Source of the DNA: Gigaspora rosea | Taxonomy: Eukaryota; Glomeromycota; Glomeromycetes; Diversisporales; Gigasporaceae | Length of the DNA stretch: 64,000 bases | Assembly (NCBI GenBank): GCA_003550325.1 | Contig: QKWP01001087.1 | Span: 66,896 to 130,895, forward strand | Direction of reading: 5' to 3' | Position numbers and translations under genes: made by a program | In this document: piece after piece, positions 1-11,265 of the stretch | How the letters are laid out: every line of letters starts with the position of its first letter | Position numbering within the stretch: the first letter of the stretch is position 1 | The notes under the pieces: generated by a model | What the model saw: only the letters and a program-made list of their open reading frames with translations | The model's database searches: none | What the model was told of the DNA's origin: nothing

Positions 1-447
1 GGGGATCAGGGTCCATTAAAATTAGCCAATTAGATTTCCATCACGTGGTACAATTTTATTGGACAAAAATTAGTAATGCGAAATTTTGATACCGAGATAA
101 ACAAGACTGACAAACTGCATATTGATTACATAAATTTGCCATTTGGTCTAAATAATAAGAAAATATGGTATAAAAATATGTATTTTTTACCCATATTGAT
201 ATTACTGTATTAATATGATTGAAGTAATGATACGTAAAAAATTTTTTTAAATATTTAAAATTGAATAAATTGAAATTGGACTGGAATTGGACTGGAATTG
301 GACTATATCCAATAAATAAATAATTAAATTTGGATATTGTCCAATGCCAATTGTCTCAATATGTATTGGAATTTTTTGGACTAGTCTGAATTCCAATAGT
401 CCAATAATTCAATAAAATTTTATTGATCATTGTCCAATGCCAACACT
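1..447. mobile_element. hAT-type MITE, truncated by window start (second copy at 62359-62894)
   Basis: Bases 1-447 repeat 62451-62893 almost exactly, with only a few substitutions and a 3-base length difference near 150. The unit is rich in TCCAAT/ATTGG motifs in both orientations and ends in ATGCCAACACT, the inverted form of the left terminus seen in the complete copy. It has no coding capacity. The left end lies outside the window. Confidence 0.8.
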
Positions 448-1212
448 AGTAATAGTCCCAGGTGAAGTTTCAGTACTAGGAACCAAGAAAGCAAACTACA
501 AACTAATAACTATTCTATAGTTAGGGACATGTTAGATATTAGCTAAGATCAGTTTACTATAGAGCCACACTTTTTCTTTTTAAGAAATTTAGTTGTTCTG
601 ATTGGTTATATGTGTATATTTAAACCTAAAATTTTGTCTGTCTATCTCTTCTCTACCCTATGATATCAGCTAATATCTGACACTTTTCTTATATAAATTA
701 CGAGTATGCATCTACAAATAAATAAACAATCTAACATATTCTAAGATAAAAGTATTTAAAATAAAGTTATTATCAGAAGAACTACCTGCTAAAAAAGTGC
801 AGAATAACTATAACTTGACAAAGTATCCAAATTCCAGATATGCTAGATATTAAAAAACAACAGAAATATGCCTAGCAACAAACAAGCCTGTGCAGAATAA
901 TAACAGAAACTACAAGCAAAATCCTACAGAAATATGAAACTTACTTAAATAAGATACTAAATAATATAGTAAGAACTATTACTAATAGCATTGCATTATA
1001 GATCAAGACCCAATGCTAAATAGGATCACCTTAGACCTACTATTACTAAGAAGTAAAAGAAATAAACAAGTTAGTGAAAATCAAAGATGGAGGCTCAATA
1101 CTAATGACATGACTACTTTATAGAATTACCAAAGACATCTACAAGAGAATATAGCTACCAAGAAATCAACAGATAACAATAAAAAATGAACAAACCCCAA
1201 AGATAAGGATGG
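448..1212. other. intergenic, nothing recognised
   Basis: A-rich sequence without a long ORF or a clear repeat. The stretch 780-1200 has the base composition of decayed retroelement coding DNA, but I could not align it to any family. Confidence 0.4.
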
Positions 1213-3666
1213 AATATAACTAGGGCTCCGACGGACCTGGACTGAGGCCGGACTTTAGGCAAGTCCGAGTCCGGTTCGAATTTCGAACCGGACTCAGACT
1301 CAAACTATTTTACAACTCAGTCCAGTCCGAGTCTGAATATCAAACTTTTGGCCTAGTTCGAGTCCGGTTCGAGTCCGGCCCGAAAAGTTTGAGTCCGGTC
1401 TGAAAGTCCGATACCCAATTCAACGTGCATAAGATGGTATTGATACCATGAACAAAGTTACGGGCATCCATACCAGGAACGTAAAGTGTATGGTTTTACT
1501 AGCATCTAAATCGAAGGCAAAATCTTAAAGCTGATTGGCATACATTTTTTCTAATGATCATTACCTGTTTTACGTAACATAAAATTTTTAATTTTAGAGG
1601 GAGGTTAAAGCGAGTAGAATTTAGTTAGAAGGTTTATATATTTATATATCAAGAAAATGCAGCGATTTATGCAGCATGTAGATTATGTATTACTTCCATT
1701 CTAACCCAACCCAACAATTTCATGTAACTTATCGTAAATTGGTCATAAGATGATTATATATTGCAAAAATTTGTTCTTCTTTAGTAAATGATAATCAGAT
1801 GTCATTTGTAATACTTCATTATTACGATCAATGGCTTGCCATTTAAAGTAAAATCAGGTTTAAACTTTTATTAAAAAATGATTAATAATACCAGTACGAT
1901 CACATGAAATGTGAGAGGGATAGTTCCAATCAACTTTTTTGATGCACTACGTTAATGATTTTTATTTATTCATAATTACAATATACTAGTACGATCACAT
2001 GATGAAAGCAAGTATTCCAATATGGTATAATGATTATATGTTACAATATCTACATTATAATCCGAAAGTTGCTAAAAATATTTAAAAAATTGGCATACTA
2101 AAATCAAGATATACCATAGATAACTAAGGGTTGAAAACATTTAATTGCATAAAATTTTGCTTCTGCTTAGATAGAATAATGGTTTTATGCTACATGACTT
2201 AATTTTGATCTGGCCAGATAGTAAAAATTTTCAGGGGTGATGCTATAATGTTGAATGACGTTGATTTTTTGGAATGGTATTAAAACCAGTTAGGTTAAAC
2301 CGTTAAACGAACAGATAATTTTTTTAGGCAATTACAAATAAACTATAGTTGAAGTTAAAATAAGTATAAATAAGGTAGCTACATTACTATGACACGCAAA
2401 ATCAGAAACGTAAACTATGAATAATAATATACATCATCTATAATCTTAAATTTTATATATCTTTCACTATAATTTATGCCAATCGTTCACATTTTGAACT
2501 CCTAAAAAAGAAATATCAACATGACAAGGTGAAATCTGAGTTTTTTTGTTACGTTATTGATGCAGATCACCATCTAACTATCCTAAAATAGTACCCACAT
2601 CAAAACGTAACCTAAAAAGCTCAGGTTTCACTCTCCCGTATATCAATTATAATGACAAGAAAAGTTTCTTATAAGATTTTAATTTAATCTATTACTAGCC
2701 AATTAATTTAAAAGATGGACTTGAAAGTCCACAACCTCATTTTCTCTTTGCAGCACTCAAATTATTTTTATACATTTTAAGTTTATATAGTATATTTAAT
2801 TTTATTATTTCAATCTTTCACCTCTAATTATTCTAAATAAAAAGATGACATATTACCTTTTCTTATCATTTTATTTTTATTCCAATTAACTATTTATCAA
2901 TATCGTCATTGATAATTTTACAATCATTTTGCCATATGTTCATAATATATCAAATTACTACGGAGATGAAACAATTTGACCCATATGTTTAAGAAATATC
3001 ATAAATAAGCAGTTTGTCGTTAGGTTAAAATTATTTAGCAGCACAAAATTTTCTTTATACTGTTAGTTTAAACTAAATGGCATTAAATCCAAGTGGGTTA
3101 AACTGTTAGGCGCATTAAACAATTAATTGTTAAAAAAAAAACTTTTTTCTAGGCGGTTTCAATTTTTGATTGTAATATATATATATAATTAAAATTAATA
3201 AAACTTTTAATAAAATAATTTAAAAAAAAATACAAATAAAAAAATTAATCTAAGCATAGACATTTAGTATAACCCGGGTTAAACTTAATTGCGAAAAAGT
3301 AAAAATTGCGATAAAATCGTGTAAACCGGGGGGTTTTTTTTTTAAGTTATTTTTTGCATTTTGTACTGCATATATTTATGATCTATGCCAGATTACAGAT
3401 CAGATTGGCATAAGAAATTTTTTATCTTTTTTTTTGTTTTTTTTTGTTTTTTTTTACTGCTAATCCTGGACCCGGACAGGTTCGCAAACTTCGAACTGGA
3501 CCCGGACCGAACCTATAATTATGTTTGAGTCCAGTTCGGGTTCGGTACTTTAGGTTTGGGTCCGGGTCCGAAATTTTCAAAATTTATGGTTCGAGTCCGG
3601 GTTCGAGTCCGAGTCCGGCCGGACCCAGACCAGACCGGACCCGGACTTCGGAGCCCTAAATATAAC
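1213..3666. mobile_element. non-autonomous hAT-like element, 2.4 kb, with perfect 8-bp target duplication
   Basis: The element runs 1221-3658. It starts TAGGGCTCCGA and ends TCGGAGCCCTA, and is flanked on both sides by AATATAAC (1213-1220 and 3659-3666), an exact 8-bp duplication of hAT type. Both ends carry dense direct and inverted copies of a GAGTCCGG/GGTTCGAGTCC motif (1240-1415 and 3465-3650), like the subterminal transposase-binding repeats known in hAT elements. No transposase ORF is visible inside. The interior includes one copy of the dispersed ACCAGGAACGTA repeat near 1470. The perfect duplication suggests a fairly recent insertion. Confidence 0.85.
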
Positions 3667-3670
3667 AGTA

Positions 3671-3964
3671 CTGTATGTGTTCAAATTAAGCTACCTTTTT
3701 TGAGCAAAAAATTACACAAAAAAATGTGGGATAACTTATTTTCAAATAATTGATTTTTTTTGAAAAATTGAAAAACATACTAATAAAAAGTTGTCCAAAT
3801 GCTACCAAGTTTTTATTATAGGTGTTTTTGATATTCTGAACAAGTTTACTTAATAGTACTTTTGAGGTTTACTTAGTAAAATTTAGACTTTTATATGTAT
3901 AGCAACTGCTAGCAATGTTTCATTGATTTTTCAAAAAAATAAAGGGTAGCTTATTTTAGATAGT
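3671..3964. mobile_element. TA-flanked MITE, diverged copy of the 25617-25920 family
   Basis: It shares about 290 bp with 25617-25920, including TAATAAAAAGTTGTCCAAATG and a GTTTACTTAGTAAAAT segment. The ends, CTGTATGTGTTCAAATTAAGC and its inverted counterpart GGTAGCTTATTTTAGATAG, are eroded compared with the other copy. It begins 4 bp after the target duplication of the preceding hAT element. Confidence 0.6.
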
Positions 3965-4310
3965 AGTTTAACTTTGGACATATACAGTATTGGAGTTAAT
4001 AGCCCAAAATCACTATAGAAATACAACAAAGAGAAATGCAGCATTTAAAATAGAACTATGGTCACATATGTTTATACAATATAATATTTCACTATCATAT
4101 ATAAACTCTATAATAGACTAAGTAAGAACTTTGACTTTACTTAGCAAAATATGGGTTGTGGGTAAAGTAGCCCAAGTTTCAGTTTTTGGGAAAGAAATAT
4201 GAAAAAGCATATAATTTGATATTTGATTAAATAAAAACTGAGACAAGACTTTGCTTTTAAAAAAAAATAATTTATTCAAAAATAATTTTACATTTTGGAT
4301 TCTATTTCAT
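3965..4310. other. intergenic, nothing recognised
   Basis: AT-rich sequence without ORF, RNA gene or repeat that I can define. Confidence 0.4.
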
Positions 4311-5147
4311 TACAGTCAAAATCATAAGTGCCCCCTAACTTTTTAAATTAAAAAGATACAGCTTTGAAACTTTCACAGTAAATAGTACTCAATAAATATA
4401 TATCAGTGAATTTTTTTCATGATTTTTTAATTACTACAACAAAGTTAGATAAGAACCAACTTTTTGATTGATTTTTTTTTAAAAAAATAAAAAAAACAAT
4501 TGAAATTAATCAAAAATTAATAAAAAATTAGGATCAAAATCAAAAATTTCAAAAATTTAGTATATTAAAATTCAAGCATTTTTATAGTAGTAACAAAAAA
4601 TTTGAGTCAATTTGATGAGATAGTTGTTGAGAAATTAATTTTTGAATTTTAAATTTAAGTATTAAAAAGTATCATAGAAAAAAAGTTGCGCAACTAGGTT
4701 TTTATTAATTTTAATATAGAAAATAATTTATTTTCTATATTAAAATTAATAAAAACCTAGTTGCGCAACTTTTTTTTCTATGATACTTTCTAATACTTAA
4801 ATTTAAAATTCAAAAATTAATTTCTCAACAACTATCTCATCAAATCGACTCAAATTTTTTGTTACTACTATAAAAATGCTTGAATTTTAACATACTAAAT
4901 TTTTGAAAATTTTGATTTTGATCCTAATTTTTTATTAATTTTTGATTAATTTCAATTGTTTTTTTTATTTTTTAAAAAAAAAATCAATCAAAAAGTTGGC
5001 TCTTATCTAACTTTGCTGTAGTAATTGAAAAATCATGAAAAAAATTCACTGATATATATTTATTGAGTACTATTTACTGTGAAAGTTTCAAAGCTGTATC
5101 TTATTAATTTAAAAAGTTAGGGGAGGACACTTATGATCTTGACTGTA
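4311..5147. mobile_element. 833-bp near-perfect palindromic foldback element with TA duplication
   Basis: The element 4313-5145 starts CAGTCAAAATCATAAGTG and ends CACTTATGATCTTGACTG, and is flanked by TA at 4311-4312 and 5146-5147. Left arm 4313-4728 and right arm 4730-5145 are reverse complements over nearly their whole length, with almost no loop around 4729. The TA duplication and CAGT start are of Tc1/mariner/pogo type. Both arms contain CAACTATCTCATCAAATCG, resembling the CTGACCAAATTTGATGA core of the 33.7-34.6 kb satellite. There is no ORF. Confidence 0.85.
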
Positions 5148-5554
5148 TAAATGAGTAAACTTTATAATAAATTTTAAAAGCTTCAATATTAAATTTTCGA
5201 GTTTCAGATTATAGCTTTGAGTTTTGAATTATAGTTTCAGGATTTCAGTTTCAGATTTTTGACTTTTTTGAAAAAATCAGAAACTGGATTCAGATTAGAA
5301 CCCCTCCGAAACTAGTTTTGAGTAGATTTTCAAATTTGGTATATAGTGACATACCAATTTAACTAATTTAACTCTAATAATTACAAGGAGATAAGTTTTT
5401 TATTTACTCAAATAAAGGTTTATTCAGCACTACACTAGCTTATTTTCTTTATTATTTTAGAGTAAACGAAACGGAAACTCTCTGCTATATTGAAGTCAAA
5501 TTCATTAGTTTATATGCATTTAAGTTTATTATGACGCACTACTACACATTGATG
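5148..5554. other. intergenic with degenerate CCGAAACT/AGTTTCGG repeat remnant
   Basis: Bases 5195-5325 contain repeated GTTTCAG and TTTTGA words and CCGAAACTAGTTTTGAG. They resemble, in the opposite orientation, the CCGAAACT repeats at 37096-37260. This is probably an eroded terminus of the same element family. Confidence 0.4.
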
Positions 5555-6124
5555 ATTGTCAGGAATGATACTGAAATCAGATAATACTGAAATCTACGTG
5601 ATCTATGTATCATCGGATCTCCTACAATTTCTGAAAATCGTGTAAACAATCAATTTACCTACATAATCAATCAAAACAATCTGATCGCTATAACTGGCTA
5701 GTATGCCTATATGATGCATAAATCATATTCTTAATATCTATATACAGAAGACCTTTAACTATATCAAAAAGGTGACCCTAACCCTAACCCTAACCACAAA
5801 GCAAAAAGCATCTATAAAACCACTAACAAAAAAAAATTTAGTTAAATTTAGTATAGTTTGTAGTTAGGGTTAGATTGGGTTAGGGTCACCTTTTTGACAC
5901 AGTTGGAAGGTTTTCTGTATATAGATATCAAAATGCGATTTATGCAACATATAGGCATATATTGAATTAACCTGACTGGCTATACTGTTATAGTATTCGA
6001 TTGTTTTGATTACGTAGTGTAGATCGATTGTTTACATGACTTTTAAAAATTTTAGAAAATCTGTTGCATACAGAGATCACGCGGATTTTAGCATCATCCG
6101 ATTTTAGCATCATTCCCGACAATG
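5555..6124. mobile_element. foldback element with telomere-like repeats at its centre
   Basis: Left arm about 5555-5800 and right arm about 5870-6124 are inverted copies. The ends are ATTGTCAGGAATGATACTG and its counterpart CATCATTCCCGACAAT. The inner edges of both arms are telomere-like: three CCCTAA units at about 5776-5795 and TTAGGG-type units at 5863-5888, each adjoining GTGACC/GGTCACC. There is no coding capacity. Confidence 0.8.
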
Positions 6125-6543
6125 ATTAAATTTTAAGCCCAATGCATTTATGTGCTATCCCGATCATTCAATTTCACCTCCTTTAACACATATATATTGT
6201 ACTATCAAATAAGAGAGCAGCAGAGAATGCACCAAAATAGTCTCAGGGTAGTAAACTGTTAGGTCTGATCTAAGGAATTGTTGGATTAGATGAATTAATG
6301 ATACCTGATGAAACTATTTTCGCAATAATGAAATGAATTTGTCAATGGTTTCGTTGAAACCTTGATGATTGATGAAACTACTGAAGATTGACAAAACTCC
6401 TGACGAAATTTATTTACTAATAAAATATAAAAGTAGAGCTGTTTCTTCTTTTTATAAGCTTTTTTAGAATGACCTCTGGATACTCCAAATCTTAAAATTT
6501 TCAAAACTACTGTTATTCATTATTATATCATACAAAAATATAG
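6125..6543. other. intergenic, nothing recognised
   Basis: The only ORF (6295-6504, minus) is a short low-complexity frame without family resemblance. Confidence 0.4.
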
Positions 6544-6545
6544 TA

Positions 6546-6780
6546 CCTGTCGCAGATCATGATGAAATCGGATTAAAATGAAATGTGGGTTTCTATTTAC
6601 CTCCAAAACCCATTTATACTTGTTTAAAATAAACTCTACTCTAAAACTAACCTCTAACCTTAACCCTAACCCTAAAACCCTAACTCTAAAAAATGCGCCC
6701 AAAAATTTTTATTTTCTGGCAGCCTGTCAATTTTTTTATACTATACATATTTTATTTTAATCTGATTTTATTTGTCACAG
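6546..6780. mobile_element. TA-flanked MITE, GGATTAAAATGAAAT family, with internal CCCTAA run
   Basis: It starts CCTGTCGCAGATCATGATG and ends ATTTTATTTGTCACAG, with TA at 6544-6545 and 6781-6782. The terminal inverted repeats share GAAATCGGATTAAAAT. Related copies are at 31672-31872 (inverted) and 63922-64000 (cut by the window end). The middle, 6655-6690, holds telomere-like CCCTAACCCTAAAACCC. There is no ORF of substance. Confidence 0.8.
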
Positions 6781-6782
6781 TA

Positions 6783-6905
6783 CCTTATACTTTCGAATTA
6801 AGCACCCCACGTAATGCAGACCATCATCATAATGCAGGCTAAAATTGGCATAATGCGGGCCAGGGGTGCTTATTTTCGGAGGTGATTAATTTCGGAAGTA
6901 TATGG
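6783..6905. mobile_element. TA-flanked MITE abutting the previous one
   Basis: It starts CCTTATACTTTCGAATTAAG and ends CGGAAGTATATGG, with TA at 6781-6782 and 6906-6907. The left TA is the right-hand duplication of element 6546-6780, so one inserted into the other's target site. The inner arms share an AAGCACCCC / GGGGTGCTT pair. Confidence 0.7.
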
Positions 6906-6907
6906 TA

Positions 6908-7490
6908 ATATATATTAATTAACAATGGACTTGCCATTCAGATGCTTTGATCCTTCTCAATTCTTATGCCATATTGATATATTGATAACAGAATTCAAGG
7001 TTACATTTTCCGTTAGAATTACCACCTTCAGCAGATTTAAATCGATTTTGATGTTCACATGATGATCGACAGAAGTTTGCCAATATCAAATGTGATTAGA
7101 AATTCCGAAAAACAGGAAAAACAGAAAAAGTTTCCTTTTGCGATTTACTATATTCCCAGTTAACTCTAATCTAAAACATAAACAAATTTTAAATAACTTT
7201 GACAGCTATACATGACAACAAAATTTTGTTATTATATGTCATGAACATCAACAGCAACGTCAACCGTCACAAATGTTGACACCACAAAAATTAACAAGAC
7301 CATACTTTTCATATCAGCCGATTTGTTTCAACCCCAAAATCAACCAATTATGATTGAGGATTATCAAAGAAATTTCGTACTTAAAATTTATTACAGTACG
7401 AATTTTCATAAGAACGGCCTTTTTAACTAATCTTGTGTTTATAATTAAATATGTAGAAAATTATGGTGCTTATATATTTAAAGAAAAAGC
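6908..7490. other. intergenic, nothing recognised
   Basis: No ORF, RNA gene or clear repeat. Base composition is slightly less extreme than in the flanks. Confidence 0.35.
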
Positions 7491-7697
7491 TATTTGTAAC
7501 AGCCTGTTACACACTTATTTGTAACAGCCCATAAGGCCACATTAATATTAAAATAGGATTAGGGTTAGGGTCAAGATTAATACAGAATTGCGAGAGGATC
7601 ATTTTTTGTTAGAAGTGCAATAGGTCTTGTCTTAGTACAATTTTGAGTTAGAGATAAAGGCTGTTACAAATAAGAGTGTAACAGGCTGTTACAAATA
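7491..7697. mobile_element. TA-flanked MITE with internally repeated termini
   Basis: The element 7493-7695 has terminal inverted repeats of about 37 bp made of TTTGTAACAGCC, TGTTACAC and a second TTATTTGTAACAGCC. TA lies at 7491-7492 and 7696-7697. The centre holds GGATTAGGGTTAGGG (about 7557-7571), again telomere-like. Confidence 0.8.
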
Positions 7698-8237
7698 ACA
7701 TTATCCTATATTTAATTATAAGCCAAATATGTGTTAAAAAAGTCAATTTTTAAAAATTTGCTTCCGAGTTTATCCTTGAAGTTGTCAACCCATCATAAAC
7801 CCATCGTTCCCCTCCTAAAACACCCGAATATTTCAACAAACGGTAAAAGCACTTCTTTCTACAGCTTAGCATAGCTCTTTTATTGAGTTTTATTGGGGTT
7901 TTAACTTGTCTAGACGTCAAAGAAGCTCTTTTGTTAGTTGTAATAAGTGCTTCGTTTGTTAATTTTTCAACGTCACTTAGGAGCAAATTTTCGTGTAACA
8001 GTTTATCGAAAAAAGGCCCAAAAAATCAAATCAGCCGATAGTAATTTCCTTAATAGACTATCGGAATTATCCGGATAATTAATGCAAATCATCGGGCAAC
8101 GCCGGATAAAAATAGAAATCGGGTAGAGTAATACTGAAAAAAAAATTAATTTCGCATGATTTCTAAAAAAACCTCATTTTTATTTTTTCTTTATATTTAT
8201 TACGCCTAATGCTATATATACATATTACATATAAAAT
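7698..8237. other. intergenic; weak basic ORF and a small hairpin
   Basis: A minus-strand ORF at 7750-7986 (78 codons) is basic and contains an approximate internal repeat (NKRASL / NKRAML), but I recognise no family. A hairpin CCGATAGT...ACTATCGG lies around 8035-8065. I do not call a gene. Confidence 0.25.
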
Positions 8238-8420
8238 TCATGATTCGTTATGCGTTTTGCCATTCGTCATTCATCATGAGTTTCGTCATTCGTCATGTCG
8301 TCATTCGTCACGAATTTCGTCATTCGTCACGAATTTCGTCATTCGTCATGAGTTTCGTCATTCGTCACGAGTTTCGTCGTTCGTCTAGACGAAATTATTA
8401 CGTCATTCGTCAGGCATCAT
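8238..8420. repeat. CpG-rich 19-bp minisatellite
   Basis: Tandem copies of a 19-bp unit, CGAATTTCGTCATTCGTCA, run in about eight to nine versions, the most regular at 8310-8385. Each unit carries several CpG dinucleotides in an otherwise CpG-poor, AT-rich region. The in-frame translation (repeated VIRHEF) is a by-product of the repeat. Confidence 0.85.
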
Positions 8421-9958
8421 TAAGATAGATTACAATTATTAGGGGTGAAAAAATGACAGTTTTGTAATAAATGGAGAAGGGCAAACAAATATTTTGGGGT
8501 GAAAGAAATTTAATAAGGGGAGCTTATAAATGGTGGGGTGGCAGTTATGTGATCGGGGTAATATGTATTCAAACAATCAATGTAATAAATTAATTAACGT
8601 ATCAATCGATCAAGATAACGATGAATCAAACAATCAATCAAATAGTTAAAGTATGATACGAATCAATGATATATCAAAGAATAAATCAATCAATAAATAA
8701 AACAAGAAGCATTAATTTCATGCTAGCAAGAAGCGTGAAAATTCGAATGTGCAATATAAATTTTTATAAGTTGCCTTCGGCTTGAAATGCCTATTAACTT
8801 ATAACTTGAATTTATTAATCGAATCGAAGTCTGAAGAAATTTTATTGAGACGAAAAAACACAGGTTATAAATACATATTCGCTATGCATAAATAAATTAC
8901 ACTATCTAATGTTCGGGTCAACTTCTTCCCGTTCAAAATTCATTCACACAATCAAACCGCCATTGAAGCTATTCACCTTTATGCGCGAATCTATTATTAT
9001 GTACATAAAAATGCCCTCCTTCACCTAAGTTTGAACGTACGATGCCTCTGTGTCAGGGACGAGACAATAATAATTAAATGCTTCATCTTCATTCGTCCCT
9101 TCAAGGAGCATTAGTAATTCGGATAATGTTTTGCCACCGTGTGCAAAAGATAATATTTGGATGGCGTTATGGAGTGAAAGAGTAATAATAAGGGATTCGT
9201 TTATCAATTATCAAAAGTCGGTGTTTCGCGTCAACTGTCTAGGTTGATAAGATAACTAATAATAGGAATAATATATATAAAGATACAATTTAAGAAATGA
9301 TGATCAAAAAAATAGAAACATAGTACGTACGTACGGAGGTGGTTTAAGGATGATCGAATGCTACGATGATCGATCATATCAAAGCAGGGGGAAAAATTTT
9401 TTTAAGTGACAGGGTAACAACTTGCTAACACTTTGAACGTGCTATACAAATTGAGTAAAAAGGGGACAATCATATGTTAACCAACAAGTATATACAAGTT
9501 TCCACCTTGGATTTTGACTAACATGTAAGTTTTTTATACTAAATAAAGAAAAGACGATATGTATGGAGTAAAACTAATAAGGAAATTCGAATCTCTTATG
9601 TCACAAATTCGAATTTGTGATGTGCTATGGCTCAATATATTTATTTAGTCTAACCTCGGCCATTTGTTCAAAACAGTGTTGAATAGTGATCGAAAAAATT
9701 ATTATGTATTATGCTGCATACATAGAGTCCATACCATTAATAAAACATACGTTACTCGCGTTACAAAGTCTAGTACAATATGAATAGCTATTTGTGGATA
9801 TGTACTCAATTCCTCGATAGCGTTAGGATTAGTATTTTATTAGTTGCATATATATATTTATAAGTAAATTGTCACCGTGCAATGTAGGATAAATAGCTTG
9901 TAGGTGAAATGCTGCTATTTTTTCTACTTAATTATTTAGTTAATGCCAGTGTAAAATT
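8421..9958. other. intergenic upstream of the kelch gene
   Basis: No convincing gene. A minus-strand open frame at 9025-9207 has less biased composition than its flanks, but it lacks an ATG start and is preceded by in-frame stops, so it could only be part of an exon or a relic. Bases 9860-9958 form the immediate 5' flank of the kelch gene. Confidence 0.35.
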
Positions 9959-11265
9959 ATGCTGTATTTTAATTTTTATATGTTCACTTTTTTCCTAAAT
10001 TTCATTTTTACTTTTGCTGCTTTTATTCCAAATGGAAGATTTTTTCATTCATCAGTCCTTATTGATAATAAACTCTATTTTAGTGGCGGATATAATGATA
10101 GTTTGGGTATTATTACGAATGAATTCTTTTATTTAGATGTTTCTAAACCATTAGAAACAACAAATAATAGTTCTATACAATGGGTTGACCTTACTTATAC
10201 TGGCGGTCCTTTGAAAACTGAAACTACAGCGTGTATTGGTGGAAAAAATAACGATATAATTTTTATTTTTGGTGGTTATTCACATACTAGCCAATACTTT
10301 GTTAATCAATTTGATACAAGTGAACAACAATGGATTAATATCGCATCTGTTGGCAATGTACCCACCAATAGAAATTATACTTCATGTGCTAATTTTAACA
10401 ATAGATCGATTGCAATTTTTAGTGGTTATTCTTCTATTAATGATTTTTGGATATTCAATACATTAACACAATCATGGAGTTTAGGCAATACAACAAATGC
10501 ACCACCATCTCGATGCGCTTATTATGCAATAACTTTGCCTGATGAAAATATTTTATATATTGGTGGAGTTAGTGGAATTAATATAACTGTGTATATGCCA
10601 ATGAATAATGTAAGTTTTATCTTTAATAAAAATTTATTTTTTAGCTTTTATTGATTAATGTTTCGTAGTTACCATTCTATAATACAAAATCCGATACGTG
10701 GTCAAATGTGGTACGTAATAAATAAATTATTTTCATTATTTCTTAGCTACTAATAATCTGATGCTTTATTAGTTTACATCTGGTCCAACTCCTCCTGTTC
10801 GAGATTCCTTCTCAGCAGTATTAAGTACGTCATTTAACAATGTCAGTGACAATTTAAATATAAAGTTTCTCAATAAATGTTTAATCATTTAAATTAAAAG
10901 CCTCCGACGAGCGTATTATAATTTTTGGTGGTAGTTATGAAACTACAAACTTGGGTGATCTGTGGATATTAGATATCACAAAATTCCAATGGTCAATTGG
11001 AAACATTTTAAATCCAATTACGAATTTAACTCTTCAAGGCCATACTGCAACATTAGTAGATAATTATATGTTTGTTTCGTTTGGTAAAAGTTTTAATTAT
11101 CTTTATGCTATTACATACCATTGCTCATAAATTATTTAAACTTGCTAAATTTTTGTTTGTTTAACAGGTGAATTTTCAATTGGTAACCTTTCATCAAGAA
11201 TATTTATGTTAGACGTAAGCCGGAAAGATTCCTATAGATGGGTCACCGAATTTACTCCAACTTAA
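9959..11265 (+). CDS. secreted kelch-repeat protein, five exons, 341 residues
   Basis: Exons are 9959-10609, 10669-10710, 10773-10824, 10901-11083 and 11168-11265. All four introns (59, 62, 76 and 84 bp) start GT and end AG. The joined length is 1026 bp and the frame closes on TAA. Residues 1-21 are a hydrophobic N-terminus consistent with a signal peptide. About six kelch units follow, recognisable by FSGGYN, IFGGYS, IFSGYS, YIGG, IFGGSYE (about residues 256-262) and FVSFGE, with spaced aromatic positions such as DTWSN and FQWS. Kelch repeats fold as a beta-propeller used for protein or sugar binding. Similar secreted or membrane-anchored kelch proteins form a large family in arbuscular mycorrhizal fungi. 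This copy stops soon after the last unit (WVTEFTPT), with no visible C-terminal membrane segment, so it is either truncated or truly secreted. The ligand is unknown. Confidence 0.85.

Noticed and set aside
3556..3753. 65-codon ORF with RVRVRVR
   Set aside because: Produced by GAGTCCGG-type subterminal repeats of the hAT element; spans its terminus and target duplication.
7750..7986. 78-codon basic minus ORF
   Set aside because: No family, and flanked by repeats; insufficient support for a gene.
8238..8420. CRISPR array
   Set aside because: Repeat units are contiguous with no unique spacers, and the DNA is eukaryotic.
8240..8428. 62-codon ORF with VIRHEF repeats
   Set aside because: Translation of the 19-bp minisatellite.
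9025..9207. 60-codon minus open frame
   Set aside because: Needs a non-ATG start and has in-frame stops just upstream; a plausible acceptor lies further upstream but does not restore the frame.
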